64,000 nucleotides of DNA from contig DASPVV010000143.1 of assembly GCA_035622175.1 (NCBI GenBank), forward strand, positions 31,381 to 95,380, in the 5' to 3' direction. Positions 33,703 through 42,814 of this stretch are shown piece by piece (position 1 is the first letter of the stretch; each line of letters begins with the position of its first letter). Both the position numbers and the translations under genes were made by a program. Under the pieces are notes generated by a model. It was given only the letters and a program-made list of their open reading frames with translations. It did not search any database and was not told the DNA's origin. Source of the DNA: JAFAGX01 sp035622175 (lineage in GTDB: Bacteria; Acidobacteriota; Terriglobia; Terriglobales; Acidobacteriaceae).

Positions 33703-34183
33703 AGCGATCGCGCCCATGGCAATCCGGGTCACGGTCAACGGAAAACCGTGTTCCCTCACGGTTGAGCCGCGCACCTTGTTGGTCGAGATGTTGCGGGAGC
33801 GACTGGATCTCACCGGCACCCACGTGGGCTGCGACACGACCTACTGCGGGGCGTGCACCGTCTTGCTGAATGGTGCTGCTGTCAAGTCCTGCACCACCTT
33901 CGCCGTGCAGGTGGAGGGAGCCGAGATTACCACCGTCGAAGGGCTCGAAAACAACGGCCAGCTGCATCCGATTCAGAAGGCTTTTGCGGACGCTTACGGT
34001 CTGCAGTGCGGATATTGCACGCCTGGAATTTTGCTGTGCGCGCTCCAGCTCCTCGCGCGCCATAAGCAGCCGAGCGAGAAACAGATACGCAGGGCGATTG
34101 CGGGGAACACCTGCCGCTGCACCGGCTATCAGAATATTTTCAAATCCATTCAGCTGGCCGCGCGGAGTATGGGAGGGACCTAG
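33695..34183 (+). CDS. 2Fe-2S subunit of the hydroxylase
   Basis: The 162-residue protein has a plant-type ferredoxin cluster (GCDTTYCGACTVLLNG, with the fourth Cys in SCTTF) and the helical second cluster (LQCGYCTPGILL, then GNTCRCTGYQNI). It carries electrons from the Mo site to FAD. ATG 33695 follows GAGGTGAG and overlaps the FAD-subunit stop; ATG 33716 is an alternative. Confidence 0.94.
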   Translation: MPEAIAPMAIRVTVNGKPCSLTVEPRTLLVEMLRERLDLTGTHVGCDTTYCGACTVLLNGAAVKSCTTFAVQVEGAEITTVEGLENNGQLHPIQKAFADAYGLQCGYCTPGILLCALQLLARHKQPSEKQIRRAIAGNTCRCTGYQNIFKSIQLAARSMGGT

Positions 34184-34186
34184 AGC

Positions 34187-34636
34187 GTGGCGATCAAGCT
34201 GGGCGGCGAATTCGAGGTCAAGCGCAATCCCGAGGAGGTTTACGATTTCTTGACGGATCCACATAAGTTCGCGCCCCTATTGCCGGATTTTCAGAGCATC
34301 TCCGCCGCGGAGGGAAACCACTTCACCGTCCAACTGAACGTGGGCATCTCCTATATCAAGGGCACGGCCGACGTGCGCATGGCATTGGCCGAGAGCGAGC
34401 GTCCCAAACGCGCCCAATATCAAGGTCAGGGAAGCCTGCCTGGAGGCAATCTATCGGTCTCGGCCGGGTTTGACTTAGCGCCGGTCGATGGTGGTACCAG
34501 GGTCGTCTGGCAGGGGGAGGCGCAGGTCTTTGGCCGGCTGGCATCGGTCGCCGGGGGTCTGCTCGAGCCTTTGGCTAAGAAGAATGTGCAGAAACTGATC
34601 GACGGCTTGCGGGCGGCGCTAGCCCGGGCGGTGTAG
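34187..34636 (+). CDS. CoxG-like SRPBCC protein
   Basis: The 149-residue protein has the CoxG layout: GGEFEVKRNPEEVYDFLTDP, FAPLLPDFQSIS, FTVQLNVGISYIKGTADV and a final amphipathic helix (LLEPLAKKNVQKLIDGLRAA). CoxG in CO-oxidisers recruits the dehydrogenase to the membrane and can bind quinone-like lipids. It likely does the same for this hydroxylase. The GTG start lies 3 bases after the 2Fe-2S gene. Confidence 0.88.
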   Translation: MAIKLGGEFEVKRNPEEVYDFLTDPHKFAPLLPDFQSISAAEGNHFTVQLNVGISYIKGTADVRMALAESERPKRAQYQGQGSLPGGNLSVSAGFDLAPVDGGTRVVWQGEAQVFGRLASVAGGLLEPLAKKNVQKLIDGLRAALARAV

Positions 34637-34697
34637 GCGCAGGCGTTTACCCAGACGGCGGGTGGCCCCGCGGGCGGGCAAGACTGGAGATACCCTA

Positions 34698-37157
34698 GTG
34701 AGCGCGGACGTCGAGAAAAGGATCTGGGTGGGCCAGCCCCTCCCCCGCAAGGAGGAGAACCGCCTCCTGCGCGGCCGGGGCAAGTTCGCCGACGATATCA
34801 AGCTGCGCGAAATGCTCTATCTGAGTTTTGTCCGATCGCCTTTCGCCCACGCCAGGATCACGAGCCTCGACACCGCGGCCGCCGAGAATTTGCCTGGCGT
34901 GATATGCACCTTGAGCGGCCGGGAGATTGCTCCCCAAACCCAGCCCTTTATCGAAATCGGTCCTGAGCCATTCGCCAAGATCAAAGATTACCCGCTGGCC
35001 GTCGGCAAAGTGCGCTATCAGGGTGAGCCGGTCGCTGCGGTGGTGGGCGCTTCCCCCGCGATCGCCGAAGATGGAGCGGAGTTGGTCCAGGTGGAATACG
35101 AGCCGCTCGCCGTGGTCGTCGACGCGGAGGAGGCCCTCGCGGGAGCGAGCCTTCTCCATGCAGAGGCGGGCACGAACCAGGTGTGGAAGGGTGTTTTTGA
35201 ATACGGAGATGTCGAGAAGGCGTTTCAACAAGCCGCTTATGTGGTGCGGATTGATCGATTGCACTTCCATCGCTTCTCGAGCACGCCGCTCGAGAACAAC
35301 GTGATCATCGCCGAATGGAATTCGAAGGACGAGCGCATTTCCTACTCCTGTAACAATTCGTTCCCCTCGTTCGCCATGCAATTTCTCGCCGCCCACTTGC
35401 AGGTTCCGATCGATCGCATCCGCGTCGAAACCTTCGACATCGGGGGCAGCTTCGGAATCAAGATCACCAGTTACCCGCAGATGGCGGTATGTGCCCTGGC
35501 TTCGAAAAAAGCCGGTGGAAAGCCCGTCAAGTGGGTCGAGACCCGATCGGAGCACCTGACGGCGAGCGCCCATGGCAATGAGAGAACGTTTCGCGATACC
35601 CGCGTGGCCCTCGACGAGAACGGTGTCATCACCGCCATCACATCGCGGCATTTCGATGATTGTGGGGCTTATCCCCGCTATGAACCTCTCGGTTGCGTGA
35701 TTTGGTCGCAGGTGTTTCCCGGAGTGTATCGCTTTCGAAGCGCCCGCATTGAGTTCACGCAAGCGGTCACGAATAAGTGTCCGGTGGGGCCGAACCGCGG
35801 CTATTCGCGGATGCAGCACCTCTGGTTCCTGGAGCGCGCCATCGACATCTGCGCCCACCAGTTGGGAATCGCGCCCGATGAAATGCGTCTTCGCAATTAC
35901 ATTCGCCCCGACGAGTTTCCTTACACCACTCCCAATGGTTGCGTCTACGACTCGGGAAATTATCCCGCGATGCTCGAAGTCGCGAAACGGCGCATCGGGT
36001 GGGAGGAGTGGAAGGAGAAGCAGGCAGCCGCTCGCACCGAGGGGCGCCTGATGGGAATCGGCATCGGAACCACGCTTGATTCCGGCACCAACAATTTCGG
36101 TCAGTCGCAAATCGTAAATCCCGGCCTCCCCTACTCCGGCAATTCGCAGGGAGCCAATTGCAAGTTGGATATTTACGGCGAAGTGGTTGTCGCCGTCGGT
36201 TCCTGTCCCCAGGGGCAAGGACACGAGACCACGGCGGCGCAGGTGGTCGCCGATGTCCTCAACATTCATCCCGACCTGGTCACCGTGCGAACCGGTTTTG
36301 ACACCGAGCGTAACGTGCACACCGGATTTTCCGGAACCTACGCCAGCCAGTTCGCCGTATCCGGGCTGTCGGCGGTGCATGGCGCCGCACAAAAGCTACG
36401 AGCCGAAATGAAGCGTCTGGGAGCGTTCGCGCTTCGAACCGGCGAAGACGATCTCGAATTCGGCGTGGGCTCCCAGGGGCCGGAGCTGCGAGCCAAAAGC
36501 ACGGGCCGACCGATCAGCTACTGGGGACTGGCGAATCTGGTCAATGCCAACAGCGCCGCCCTTCCCCCGGAGCTGTACGACGTTACGCTGAATTGCCGCT
36601 ATGTCTGGCGCGCGCCCTTCCGGGTGCCGGACCAGGAGAAAAAGTACGGAAACCTGACCCTGACCTATGCTTCCCAGCTTCACATCGCGGTGGTCGAGGT
36701 CGATCGCGACACCTTCATTCCTCGCATCCTCGACTATGTTGCCGTGGACGATTGCGGTACGGTCATCCACCCCCCGATTGTCGAAGGGCAAGTCTTCGGG
36801 GCCACGGCTCACGGCATCGGTGCGGCGCTCATGGAAAGCTGCGTTTACGATGCGGTCGGCAACATGCTGACCAGCACGTTCAGCGACTACACGCCCATCA
36901 CCGCGATGAACATGCCCAACATTAAATATGATCACATCGAAACACCGTCCCCCCACAGCTACAGCGGTGCCAAAGGCATGGGCGAAGGCGGTGCAGCTCC
37001 GGTTCACACTCTTGCGGCTGCGTTGCAGGATGCGTTGTTCGCGCAGGCGGTGATCGTCGACGACTCCTTCAACAACGCAGATCGTTTGTACCGGGCACTG
37101 GTGAAACGAGAAATTAGCCAAGCCAAGGAAGTGGTGAAGGTGGAGAAGCGAAGATAG
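34698..37157 (+). CDS. Molybdenum subunit of a xanthine-dehydrogenase-family hydroxylase
   Basis: The 819-residue protein (GTG 34698, with GGAGA 7 bases upstream; the frame opens at 34662) has the aldehyde oxidase/xanthine dehydrogenase a/b hammerhead and Mo-binding domains: GRGKFADDIKLREMLYLSFV, FDIGGSFGIKIT (molybdopterin loop) and GAKGMGEGGAAPVHTLAAAL, whose Glu is the catalytic base. At the active-site loop where CO dehydrogenases have AYxCSFR (form I) or AYRGAGR (form II), this protein has GPNRGYSRMQH. So it hydroxylates some other substrate, probably an N-heterocycle or aldehyde. No XdhC-type maturation gene is nearby. Confidence 0.9.
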   Translation: MSADVEKRIWVGQPLPRKEENRLLRGRGKFADDIKLREMLYLSFVRSPFAHARITSLDTAAAENLPGVICTLSGREIAPQTQPFIEIGPEPFAKIKDYPLAVGKVRYQGEPVAAVVGASPAIAEDGAELVQVEYEPLAVVVDAEEALAGASLLHAEAGTNQVWKGVFEYGDVEKAFQQAAYVVRIDRLHFHRFSSTPLENNVIIAEWNSKDERISYSCNNSFPSFAMQFLAAHLQVPIDRIRVETFDIGGSFGIKITSYPQMAVCALASKKAGGKPVKWVETRSEHLTASAHGNERTFRDTRVALDENGVITAITSRHFDDCGAYPRYEPLGCVIWSQVFPGVYRFRSARIEFTQAVTNKCPVGPNRGYSRMQHLWFLERAIDICAHQLGIAPDEMRLRNYIRPDEFPYTTPNGCVYDSGNYPAMLEVAKRRIGWEEWKEKQAAARTEGRLMGIGIGTTLDSGTNNFGQSQIVNPGLPYSGNSQGANCKLDIYGEVVVAVGSCPQGQGHETTAAQVVADVLNIHPDLVTVRTGFDTERNVHTGFSGTYASQFAVSGLSAVHGAAQKLRAEMKRLGAFALRTGEDDLEFGVGSQGPELRAKSTGRPISYWGLANLVNANSAALPPELYDVTLNCRYVWRAPFRVPDQEKKYGNLTLTYASQLHIAVVEVDRDTFIPRILDYVAVDDCGTVIHPPIVEGQVFGATAHGIGAALMESCVYDAVGNMLTSTFSDYTPITAMNMPNIKYDHIETPSPHSYSGAKGMGEGGAAPVHTLAAALQDALFAQAVIVDDSFNNADRLYRALVKREISQAKEVVKVEKRR

Positions 37158-37211
37158 TTGTGGCGCGGGCGCCCGTCGCCCGTCGTTGCACGCGCATGAC
37201 GCTTTCGCGAC

Positions 37212-38201
37212 ATGAGACGAGTTTGTATTATCGGCTGCGGCGCGATTGGAAGTCTGTATGCCGCGCATCTGGCGCGGGTCGCCGAAGTGTGGGCGTTTGT
37301 CCGGCGGGAGGGCCATGCGCAGGCTCTCGCTCGCGAAGGATTGACCGTCTCCGGGCGCCATACCTTTCATGTCAGGCTGCAGGCAACCTCCGATGCCAGG
37401 GTCCTGCCGGAGTGCGAACTGGGCATTGTCGCTACCAAGGCTACTCAGGTGGAAGGGGCGATGGCGCTGGTCGGTTGCCGTTTCGACCAAGGAGCGGTAA
37501 TCTCGGCGCAGAACGGACTCGGCAGCGAGGAAATCATCGCGCGCGAGACCCGCGGTCAGGTCATTCGCGGCACCACATTCATGAGCGGCACCAAGCATAG
37601 CGACACCCATGTGCAGTACGAACTCGATACCGCCACCTGGCTCGGGCCCTTCGAGCCACGGCATACTCCCTACGCTCTGGTGGCGCAAGCCGCTGACCTG
37701 ATCTCGGCCAGCGGGCTCAAAGCCGAGGCACTCCACGATGCCCGTCCGGCACAATGGTCAAAGCTCATCTTCAATGCTGCGGTGAATGGAGTTTCGGCGC
37801 TGACCGAGCTTCCCCATTCGCCGCATTTCGCCGACCAGTCGGAATTCTCGAGCCTCGGATGCTTGCTCGGCGAGCTCATCGAGGAGGGGAAGCGCGTGGC
37901 GAAGGCGGCCGGCGTGAGACTCGAGGAAGATCCTTGGCAGATGAACAAGATTGGCGCCCTGACCAATCATCCGCCTTCGATGTTATACGACATTCGGCGA
38001 CGAAAACCGACCGAAGTCGATTTCTTGAGCGGGGCGATCGCGCGCGAGGCGCAACGCCACGGGGTGCGGGCGCCGCTCCACTGTGCGGTGTACCGGCTGA
38101 TCCGGGGCAAAGAGGCCTCGTGGACATTCCAAGATGAGAACAAACCGGTGCCACCATCGCAGAGGAACGAGCGGAAGACGGCGCCTGGAGACGAGAGCTG
38201 A
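37212..38201 (+). CDS. Ketopantoate reductase-like dehydrogenase, copy A
   Basis: The 329-residue protein begins RRVCIIGCGAIGSLYAAHLA, an NADP-binding ApbA/PanE fold, with LGIVATKATQ, ISAQNGLGSEEII and the catalytic-Lys region ARPAQWSKLIFNAAVNG. Biosynthetic PanE makes pantoate, but two paralogues here amid M24/M20 hydrolases point to a catabolic 2-keto or 2-hydroxy acid substrate. It follows the Mo subunit by 54 bases and directly abuts the M24 gene. Copy B is at 41878. Confidence 0.88.
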   Translation: MRRVCIIGCGAIGSLYAAHLARVAEVWAFVRREGHAQALAREGLTVSGRHTFHVRLQATSDARVLPECELGIVATKATQVEGAMALVGCRFDQGAVISAQNGLGSEEIIARETRGQVIRGTTFMSGTKHSDTHVQYELDTATWLGPFEPRHTPYALVAQAADLISASGLKAEALHDARPAQWSKLIFNAAVNGVSALTELPHSPHFADQSEFSSLGCLLGELIEEGKRVAKAAGVRLEEDPWQMNKIGALTNHPPSMLYDIRRRKPTEVDFLSGAIAREAQRHGVRAPLHCAVYRLIRGKEASWTFQDENKPVPPSQRNERKTAPGDES

Positions 38202-39386
38202 ATGGCGTGGCCCATTGATCGATTGAAGCTCGATCGCGTCCGCGACCTGATGAAGGATCAGGACCTGACCGCCCTGGTTGTGCGCGCGCCCGACAACATC
38301 GTGTATCTCACGAACTACTGGCCGATGAAAGGATACGACGCGGTTGTCTTCCCCCGCCAAGGCGAAGCAACGTTGATCGCCATCGAGCCTCAGCTGGCCG
38401 ACGCCCAGCGGAATTCCTGGACCGAGGACATTCGCTTGTTCAAGAGCTATCACCCCACCGATCCGCGCCCTCCGCAATACCGTGCCCTCGACCAAGTCTT
38501 GCAGGTACTGAAAGAACGCAGCCTCACCGACAAGATCGGGATCGAGCTGAATATGGGAACGCAAGCCGCCGATCGCATGGTGGGCGAGCCGACCACACCG
38601 ACGCAAATGTATTTTGACCGTTTCCACGGTGTCGCAGGGGAGGTCGTCGATGCGACGCCCCTGCTGAACCAGGCTCGGGGCATCAAGACACCTCAGGAAA
38701 TCGAGCGCATGCGCCTGGCCAACGAGCTCGCCGCCCTGGCCATGGAACACACCCGCGAGCGGATGCGACCGGGCATGAAAGAGAGCGAGGTCGGGGGGAT
38801 GTACGAAAGTGTGGTTCACGGACTGGGAGTGGGCTATAAGGGCAAAGTGGAGATGGCGCGCGCGTTCACCCTGGTGTGGTCGGGGAAGGGAATTGCTACG
38901 TTCACCGCAACCGGCGATCGCCCCATTCAGGAAACCGAGCCCACCTTGTTTGAGATCTGGGTGTGCGCGGATGGCTACTGGACGGATCTGACCAAGAACG
39001 TTTGCCCGGGCGCGCTCACCCTTGCATATCACAGGCTTCTGGACCTTCTCCTCAAAGTCTTCAACGAGGCCGTGGCCTATGCGCACCATGGCGCCAGTTT
39101 CCCGGGACTCGATCGACTGATTCGTGCGCGCATTGCCGAAGGCGGATATCCCGGCCAGCCTCCCCACCCCATCTGCCACGGGGTGGGGGCACGCGCCCAC
39201 GAGCCGCCCTATGCTCACCAAGCCGGAGGCGGCACGATACAAAAGGGAATGGTATTGGCGATCGAGCCGGGAATTTATTGGGAAGGCGGCGGCGGTCTGC
39301 GCCTGGAGGATGATTTCCTGATCACCGACAGCGGGAACGAAAAGCTGTGCACGTACCCGGACGATTTTCGCTTGCTATCAGGTTGA
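38202..39386 (+). CDS. M24 (pita-bread) family hydrolase A
   Basis: The 394-residue protein has a creatinase-type N-terminal domain (LDRVRDLMKDQDLTALVVRA) and an M24 C-terminal domain: LFEIWVCADGYWTDLTKNV, HGVGARAHEPPY, LAIEPGIYWEGGG and RLEDDFLIT. Of the five M24 metal ligands, the first Asp is replaced by Glu (FEIW instead of xDxG) while the second Asp, His and both Glu remain. It may be a peptidase or a C-N hydrolase such as creatinase or ectoine hydrolase. Its start abuts the ketopantoate-reductase-like stop. Confidence 0.88.
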   Translation: MAWPIDRLKLDRVRDLMKDQDLTALVVRAPDNIVYLTNYWPMKGYDAVVFPRQGEATLIAIEPQLADAQRNSWTEDIRLFKSYHPTDPRPPQYRALDQVLQVLKERSLTDKIGIELNMGTQAADRMVGEPTTPTQMYFDRFHGVAGEVVDATPLLNQARGIKTPQEIERMRLANELAALAMEHTRERMRPGMKESEVGGMYESVVHGLGVGYKGKVEMARAFTLVWSGKGIATFTATGDRPIQETEPTLFEIWVCADGYWTDLTKNVCPGALTLAYHRLLDLLLKVFNEAVAYAHHGASFPGLDRLIRARIAEGGYPGQPPHPICHGVGARAHEPPYAHQAGGGTIQKGMVLAIEPGIYWEGGGGLRLEDDFLITDSGNEKLCTYPDDFRLLSG

Positions 39387-39412
39387 GAAGCAAGAGGTAA
39401 GGACCGAGAACG

Positions 39413-40675
39413 GTGCCCAAGTCGGCCTTGAAACTCGAAGCTAAGCTGGCGGAAAAGATCATCGCCGAGGTGCGCGAAGATGAGATCGTGGCCATGTGCT
39501 GCGATGTGATCAATATTCCCAGCCCGACCGGCGACGAGTTCGAGATGGCCTGCTATATGAAGCATGCGCTGGCCGAACTCCACCTCGACGTTAGCTGGCA
39601 GGAGATCGAGGAGCGGCGCGCGAATGTCGTCGCCCGCTGGAGTGGAACGGGAGGCGGCAAGAACCTGATGTTTAACGGTCATATGGACACCTCCAACACC
39701 GGCCGCGAGGAATTTCTCACCGGGATCGGCTATAAGCCGCACGCGGTTGTACGAGATGGATTTATTTATGGCCTCGGCATCTACAACATGAAAGGTGCGC
39801 TGGTCTGCTATACCCATGCCCTGAAGGCGCTCGAGCGCTCCGGACTCAGGCTCAAAGGTGATGTGATCATCGCCGCCGTGGTGGGAGAGATTGAAAAAAC
39901 TCAGTGGGAGGAATTCCGCGGCAAAGAGTACCGTGGCTACGGAATCGGAACCCACTACCTGGTGAACCACGGTGTCCTGCCCGACGTCTGCATACTCGGC
40001 GAACCCACGGATATGAAAGTCGTGCTGGAACACTTCGGCTCGCTTTGGGTGCGCATCTCCTGCGCCGGCGTCTACGTGCACACCGCCTTCGCGGAAGCCC
40101 GCGGGGAGATGAACTCGATCCGCCGTATGTACGCTTTGCTGGACACCATTCTGAAGTGGGCGGCCAATTGGGAGAAGAATGCGTCGCATGGGGGGAAAAA
40201 GGCAGTTGTGAACTTCGGGTGCATTCGTGGAGGTCATCCTTGGCGCGTCAGTCGCACCCCGGAGAAGACGGATGTGTTCCTGGATGTGCGGGTGCCGCCG
40301 ACGATTCCCATGAGCGAAGCCCGACGAAACCTACAGCAGATGGTTGTGCAGCTGGAGAGGAAGCATCCTGACTGGGGTCTGGAATGGGAAACCTATGTTT
40401 CCGTTCCCGGGGCGCGTATCAGCGAAGAGCACGAAATGATCAAAGCCATTGAGGCGAATCACGAATACGTCACGGGCCGACGCCCGGAGCGTGAGGTGGT
40501 CACCTGGTGCTCGGATGCCAGCGTACTCAGTCGCTACGGAATTGAAACCGTCAACTACGGCCCTTCGAGCGGACCGCGCGATGTCGAAGGGGAGAAAGTC
40601 GCCATCCAAACTCTGGTGGAGATCACAAAGATTTATGCCCTGGTCGCGGCCGATCTGTGCGCTGTCGAAACCTGA
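39413..40675 (+). CDS. M20-family hydrolase with altered metal ligands
   Basis: The 420-residue protein resembles ArgE/DapE: VINIPSPTGDEFEMACYMKH, LMFNGHMDTSNTGREEF (HxD ligand pair), GLGIYNMKGALV, CILGEPTDMKV and a dimerisation domain. In ordinary M20 enzymes GxGxxDMKG supplies the bridging Asp; here it is Asn. The C-terminal AHxxDE His is not seen (GPSSGPRDVEGEKV). It starts with GTG. The enzyme may bind one metal or none, so its reaction is uncertain. Confidence 0.85.
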   Translation: MPKSALKLEAKLAEKIIAEVREDEIVAMCCDVINIPSPTGDEFEMACYMKHALAELHLDVSWQEIEERRANVVARWSGTGGGKNLMFNGHMDTSNTGREEFLTGIGYKPHAVVRDGFIYGLGIYNMKGALVCYTHALKALERSGLRLKGDVIIAAVVGEIEKTQWEEFRGKEYRGYGIGTHYLVNHGVLPDVCILGEPTDMKVVLEHFGSLWVRISCAGVYVHTAFAEARGEMNSIRRMYALLDTILKWAANWEKNASHGGKKAVVNFGCIRGGHPWRVSRTPEKTDVFLDVRVPPTIPMSEARRNLQQMVVQLERKHPDWGLEWETYVSVPGARISEEHEMIKAIEANHEYVTGRRPEREVVTWCSDASVLSRYGIETVNYGPSSGPRDVEGEKVAIQTLVEITKIYALVAADLCAVET

Positions 40676-40704
40676 GTAAAATTCTACGTTGCCTGAGAGT
40701 CCGA

Positions 40705-41856
40705 TTGCCAAGTCAACCAGAAATCGATCGTCGCTACAACAACATCCGCACCAGCATGGAGCGCTACGAGTTGGATGCGCTCATCGTGTGCGGCAATCAA
40801 TATGCGGGATTTGAAGGCGCGGTCCTCTACGTGTCGGGATTCGAGGTTGTGCATCGCTACGTGTACGTTGTTCTGCCCTACCAAGGCGAGCCGACTCTGG
40901 TGTTTCCTCGGGAAGCTCGCTGGATCGGGGACAAGCGAAAACCTTGGGTGCGAGACCAGGTTTGGCCCGAGATTCCCGGGCAATGGATTCGCGACCGCGG
41001 GCAGGAGCTGCGCTGGAAGCGAGTCGGCGTGTACGGCATGGACTTCATCATGGCCGTCCGCGACTACCGAACTCTGGCGGCCACGTCATTCGAGCTGGTG
41101 CCGTTCGATTTTCAATTTGACATGGCGCGCGCCGTCAAGAGCGAGGAAGAGCTTAGGGAAATTCGCGATGCCATGGATATCGTCCTCGATGGTTTTTGGG
41201 CTCTGGTGGCAGCCTACGAACCGGGAAAGACCGAAGCCGAAATCATGGCCCCAGCCGTCGAGCGATTCTTTGCCCGCGGTGCAGGTCCGCGCATGATGAA
41301 CATTTTGCTCTCCGGTAGCGGGGGAGAGGCGGAAGCTTGGTTTCGGGTGCCGGCCCATCGCGTCGTCGAAGCCGATGACCTGCTGCTTTACTCACTCGAG
41401 ATCACGGGGGCAGGCGGTTATTGGGTAGAGTTTTCCCGGCCCCTCATTCGGGGTAAGCTCAGCCCGCGCACCCAGGCCATGGCCGAGGTTTATCCCGAAG
41501 CTCTCGAGGCGGCCAGAAAGTGTATGCGGGCGGGTGAAATGGCCAGCGGTGTGCACCGAGCCGTCGCGGAAACCTTCCGCAAGCAAGGATTCACACTTGG
41601 TCATCTCTCCGGGCACAGCATCGGCAGCACCATGATCGAGCACCCCTCGATCGGCGCAAACAGTGATGTGCAGCTCGCGGAGAACATGGTTTTATCATTG
41701 CATCCCCAGGTCGTCGATCGGGACGGCACAGCCTGCCTCTATACCCAGGACACGTACCGGGTGGGCAAGGCGGAAGGGGAACGACTGGCGGAGGTGGAGT
41801 GGAGGTTTTATCGCGGCCAGGAGAGCCGCGGCCCAGGAGCGAGACCTGCGAAGTAA
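40705..41856 (+). CDS. M24 (pita-bread) family protein B, metal site lost
   Basis: The protein has about 383 residues from TTG 40705 (GAGAG upstream; the frame opens at GTG 40657). It has the creatinase N-terminal domain (YNNIRTSMERYELDALIVCG) and a C-terminal pita-bread domain. At the metal positions it shows LEITGAGGYWVEFSR (both Asp become Glu), GHLSGHSIGSTM, LSLHPQVV (EPG Glu becomes His) and LYTQDTYRVG (last Glu becomes Gln). The set is not compatible with a normal dimetal peptidase. Creatinase has the same fold without metals, so a C-N hydrolase is a reasonable guess. Confidence 0.85.
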   Translation: MPSQPEIDRRYNNIRTSMERYELDALIVCGNQYAGFEGAVLYVSGFEVVHRYVYVVLPYQGEPTLVFPREARWIGDKRKPWVRDQVWPEIPGQWIRDRGQELRWKRVGVYGMDFIMAVRDYRTLAATSFELVPFDFQFDMARAVKSEEELREIRDAMDIVLDGFWALVAAYEPGKTEAEIMAPAVERFFARGAGPRMMNILLSGSGGEAEAWFRVPAHRVVEADDLLLYSLEITGAGGYWVEFSRPLIRGKLSPRTQAMAEVYPEALEAARKCMRAGEMASGVHRAVAETFRKQGFTLGHLSGHSIGSTMIEHPSIGANSDVQLAENMVLSLHPQVVDRDGTACLYTQDTYRVGKAEGERLAEVEWRFYRGQESRGPGARPAK

Positions 41857-41877
41857 GCAGTCCGAATCGCCGACCTT

Positions 41878-42801
41878 ATGCGAATCTGCATCCTTGGTTG
41901 TGGGGCAGTAGGCAGCCTGTTTGCCGCACACCTGGCGAGAGCCGGCGAGGCTGAGGTGTGGGCTTACGATGTCTGGAAGGAGCATGTCGACGCCCTCCGA
42001 AGTCATGGCTTGCGGCTTTCGGGCGAAGCGAACTTCACCGTGCGGCTCCATGCGACGAATGATCCCCAACAGTTGCCGCGTTGCGATTACGGCATTGTGG
42101 CCACGAAGGCGATCCATACCAGAACGGCGATCGCACAAGTCGCCGCGATCTTTGACAACAACAGCGCGGTTTGTTCTGTACAAAACGGAGCGGGCAACGA
42201 AGAAATCATTGCCGAGTATGTCAAGTTCGTCATTCGGGGTACGACCTTCCCTGCCGGGCATGCGATCGGTCCCGGCCATATCGCCTATGACATCCAAGGT
42301 GATACCTGGATCGGACCCTTCGAGCCGAGTCACACGCCGATGACCAAGGTCGAAGAATTGGCAGGTCTGCTCACCCGATCCGGAATGCATACCATGGCGC
42401 TCAAAGATGCCCGCGGTGCCCAGTGGACCAAGCTGATTTTCAACGCCTCCACCAATCCGGTTGGCGCTCTGACGTTGCTCGACCACGGAAGCGCAACTCG
42501 ATTCGGCCCCACCGGACGGCTCTTCGAGAACCTCATTCGAGAGGGGGAGGCGGTCGCTCAGAAGCTCGGCATTTCTCTTCTTGGTGATCCTTGGGCATTG
42601 GTGGAGAAAGGCGCGAATGCCCCCGGCAGGCACCGCGCCAGCATGTTGCAGGATGTGCTGGCCAAACGCCCAACCGAGGTGGACTTCATGAACGGAGCGA
42701 TTGTCGAATGGGGCGAAAAAGTCGGAGTGGCAACTCCGCTGAACCTGGCACTCTGGACTCTGATCAAAGGTCTGGAGCATTCCTGGCGAGAGCCCGAATA
42801 G
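41878..42801 (+). CDS. Ketopantoate reductase-like dehydrogenase, copy B
   Basis: The 307-residue paralogue of copy A at 37212 shares RICILGCGAVGSLFAAHLAR, YGIVATKAIHTRTA, SVQNGAGNEEIIAEY, GPFEPSHTPMTKVEE and ARGAQWTKLIFNASTNPVGA. The paralogues flank the M24-M20-M24 run, so the block is roughly symmetrical. The catalytic Lys region and the NADP loop are intact. It lies 21 bases after M24 B. Confidence 0.88.
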   Translation: MRICILGCGAVGSLFAAHLARAGEAEVWAYDVWKEHVDALRSHGLRLSGEANFTVRLHATNDPQQLPRCDYGIVATKAIHTRTAIAQVAAIFDNNSAVCSVQNGAGNEEIIAEYVKFVIRGTTFPAGHAIGPGHIAYDIQGDTWIGPFEPSHTPMTKVEELAGLLTRSGMHTMALKDARGAQWTKLIFNASTNPVGALTLLDHGSATRFGPTGRLFENLIREGEAVAQKLGISLLGDPWALVEKGANAPGRHRASMLQDVLAKRPTEVDFMNGAIVEWGEKVGVATPLNLALWTLIKGLEHSWREPE

Positions 42802-42814
42802 CACCGAACCCTCC

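Noticed and set aside
34695..36392. 565-residue open frame on the - strand
   Set aside because: It lies opposite the molybdenum subunit, which has clear motifs; this is a GC-rich shadow frame.
32809..37157. Aerobic CO dehydrogenase (coxMSGL)
   Set aside because: The large-subunit loop is GPNRGYSRMQH, not AYxCSFR or AYRGAGR, so CO oxidation is not supported.
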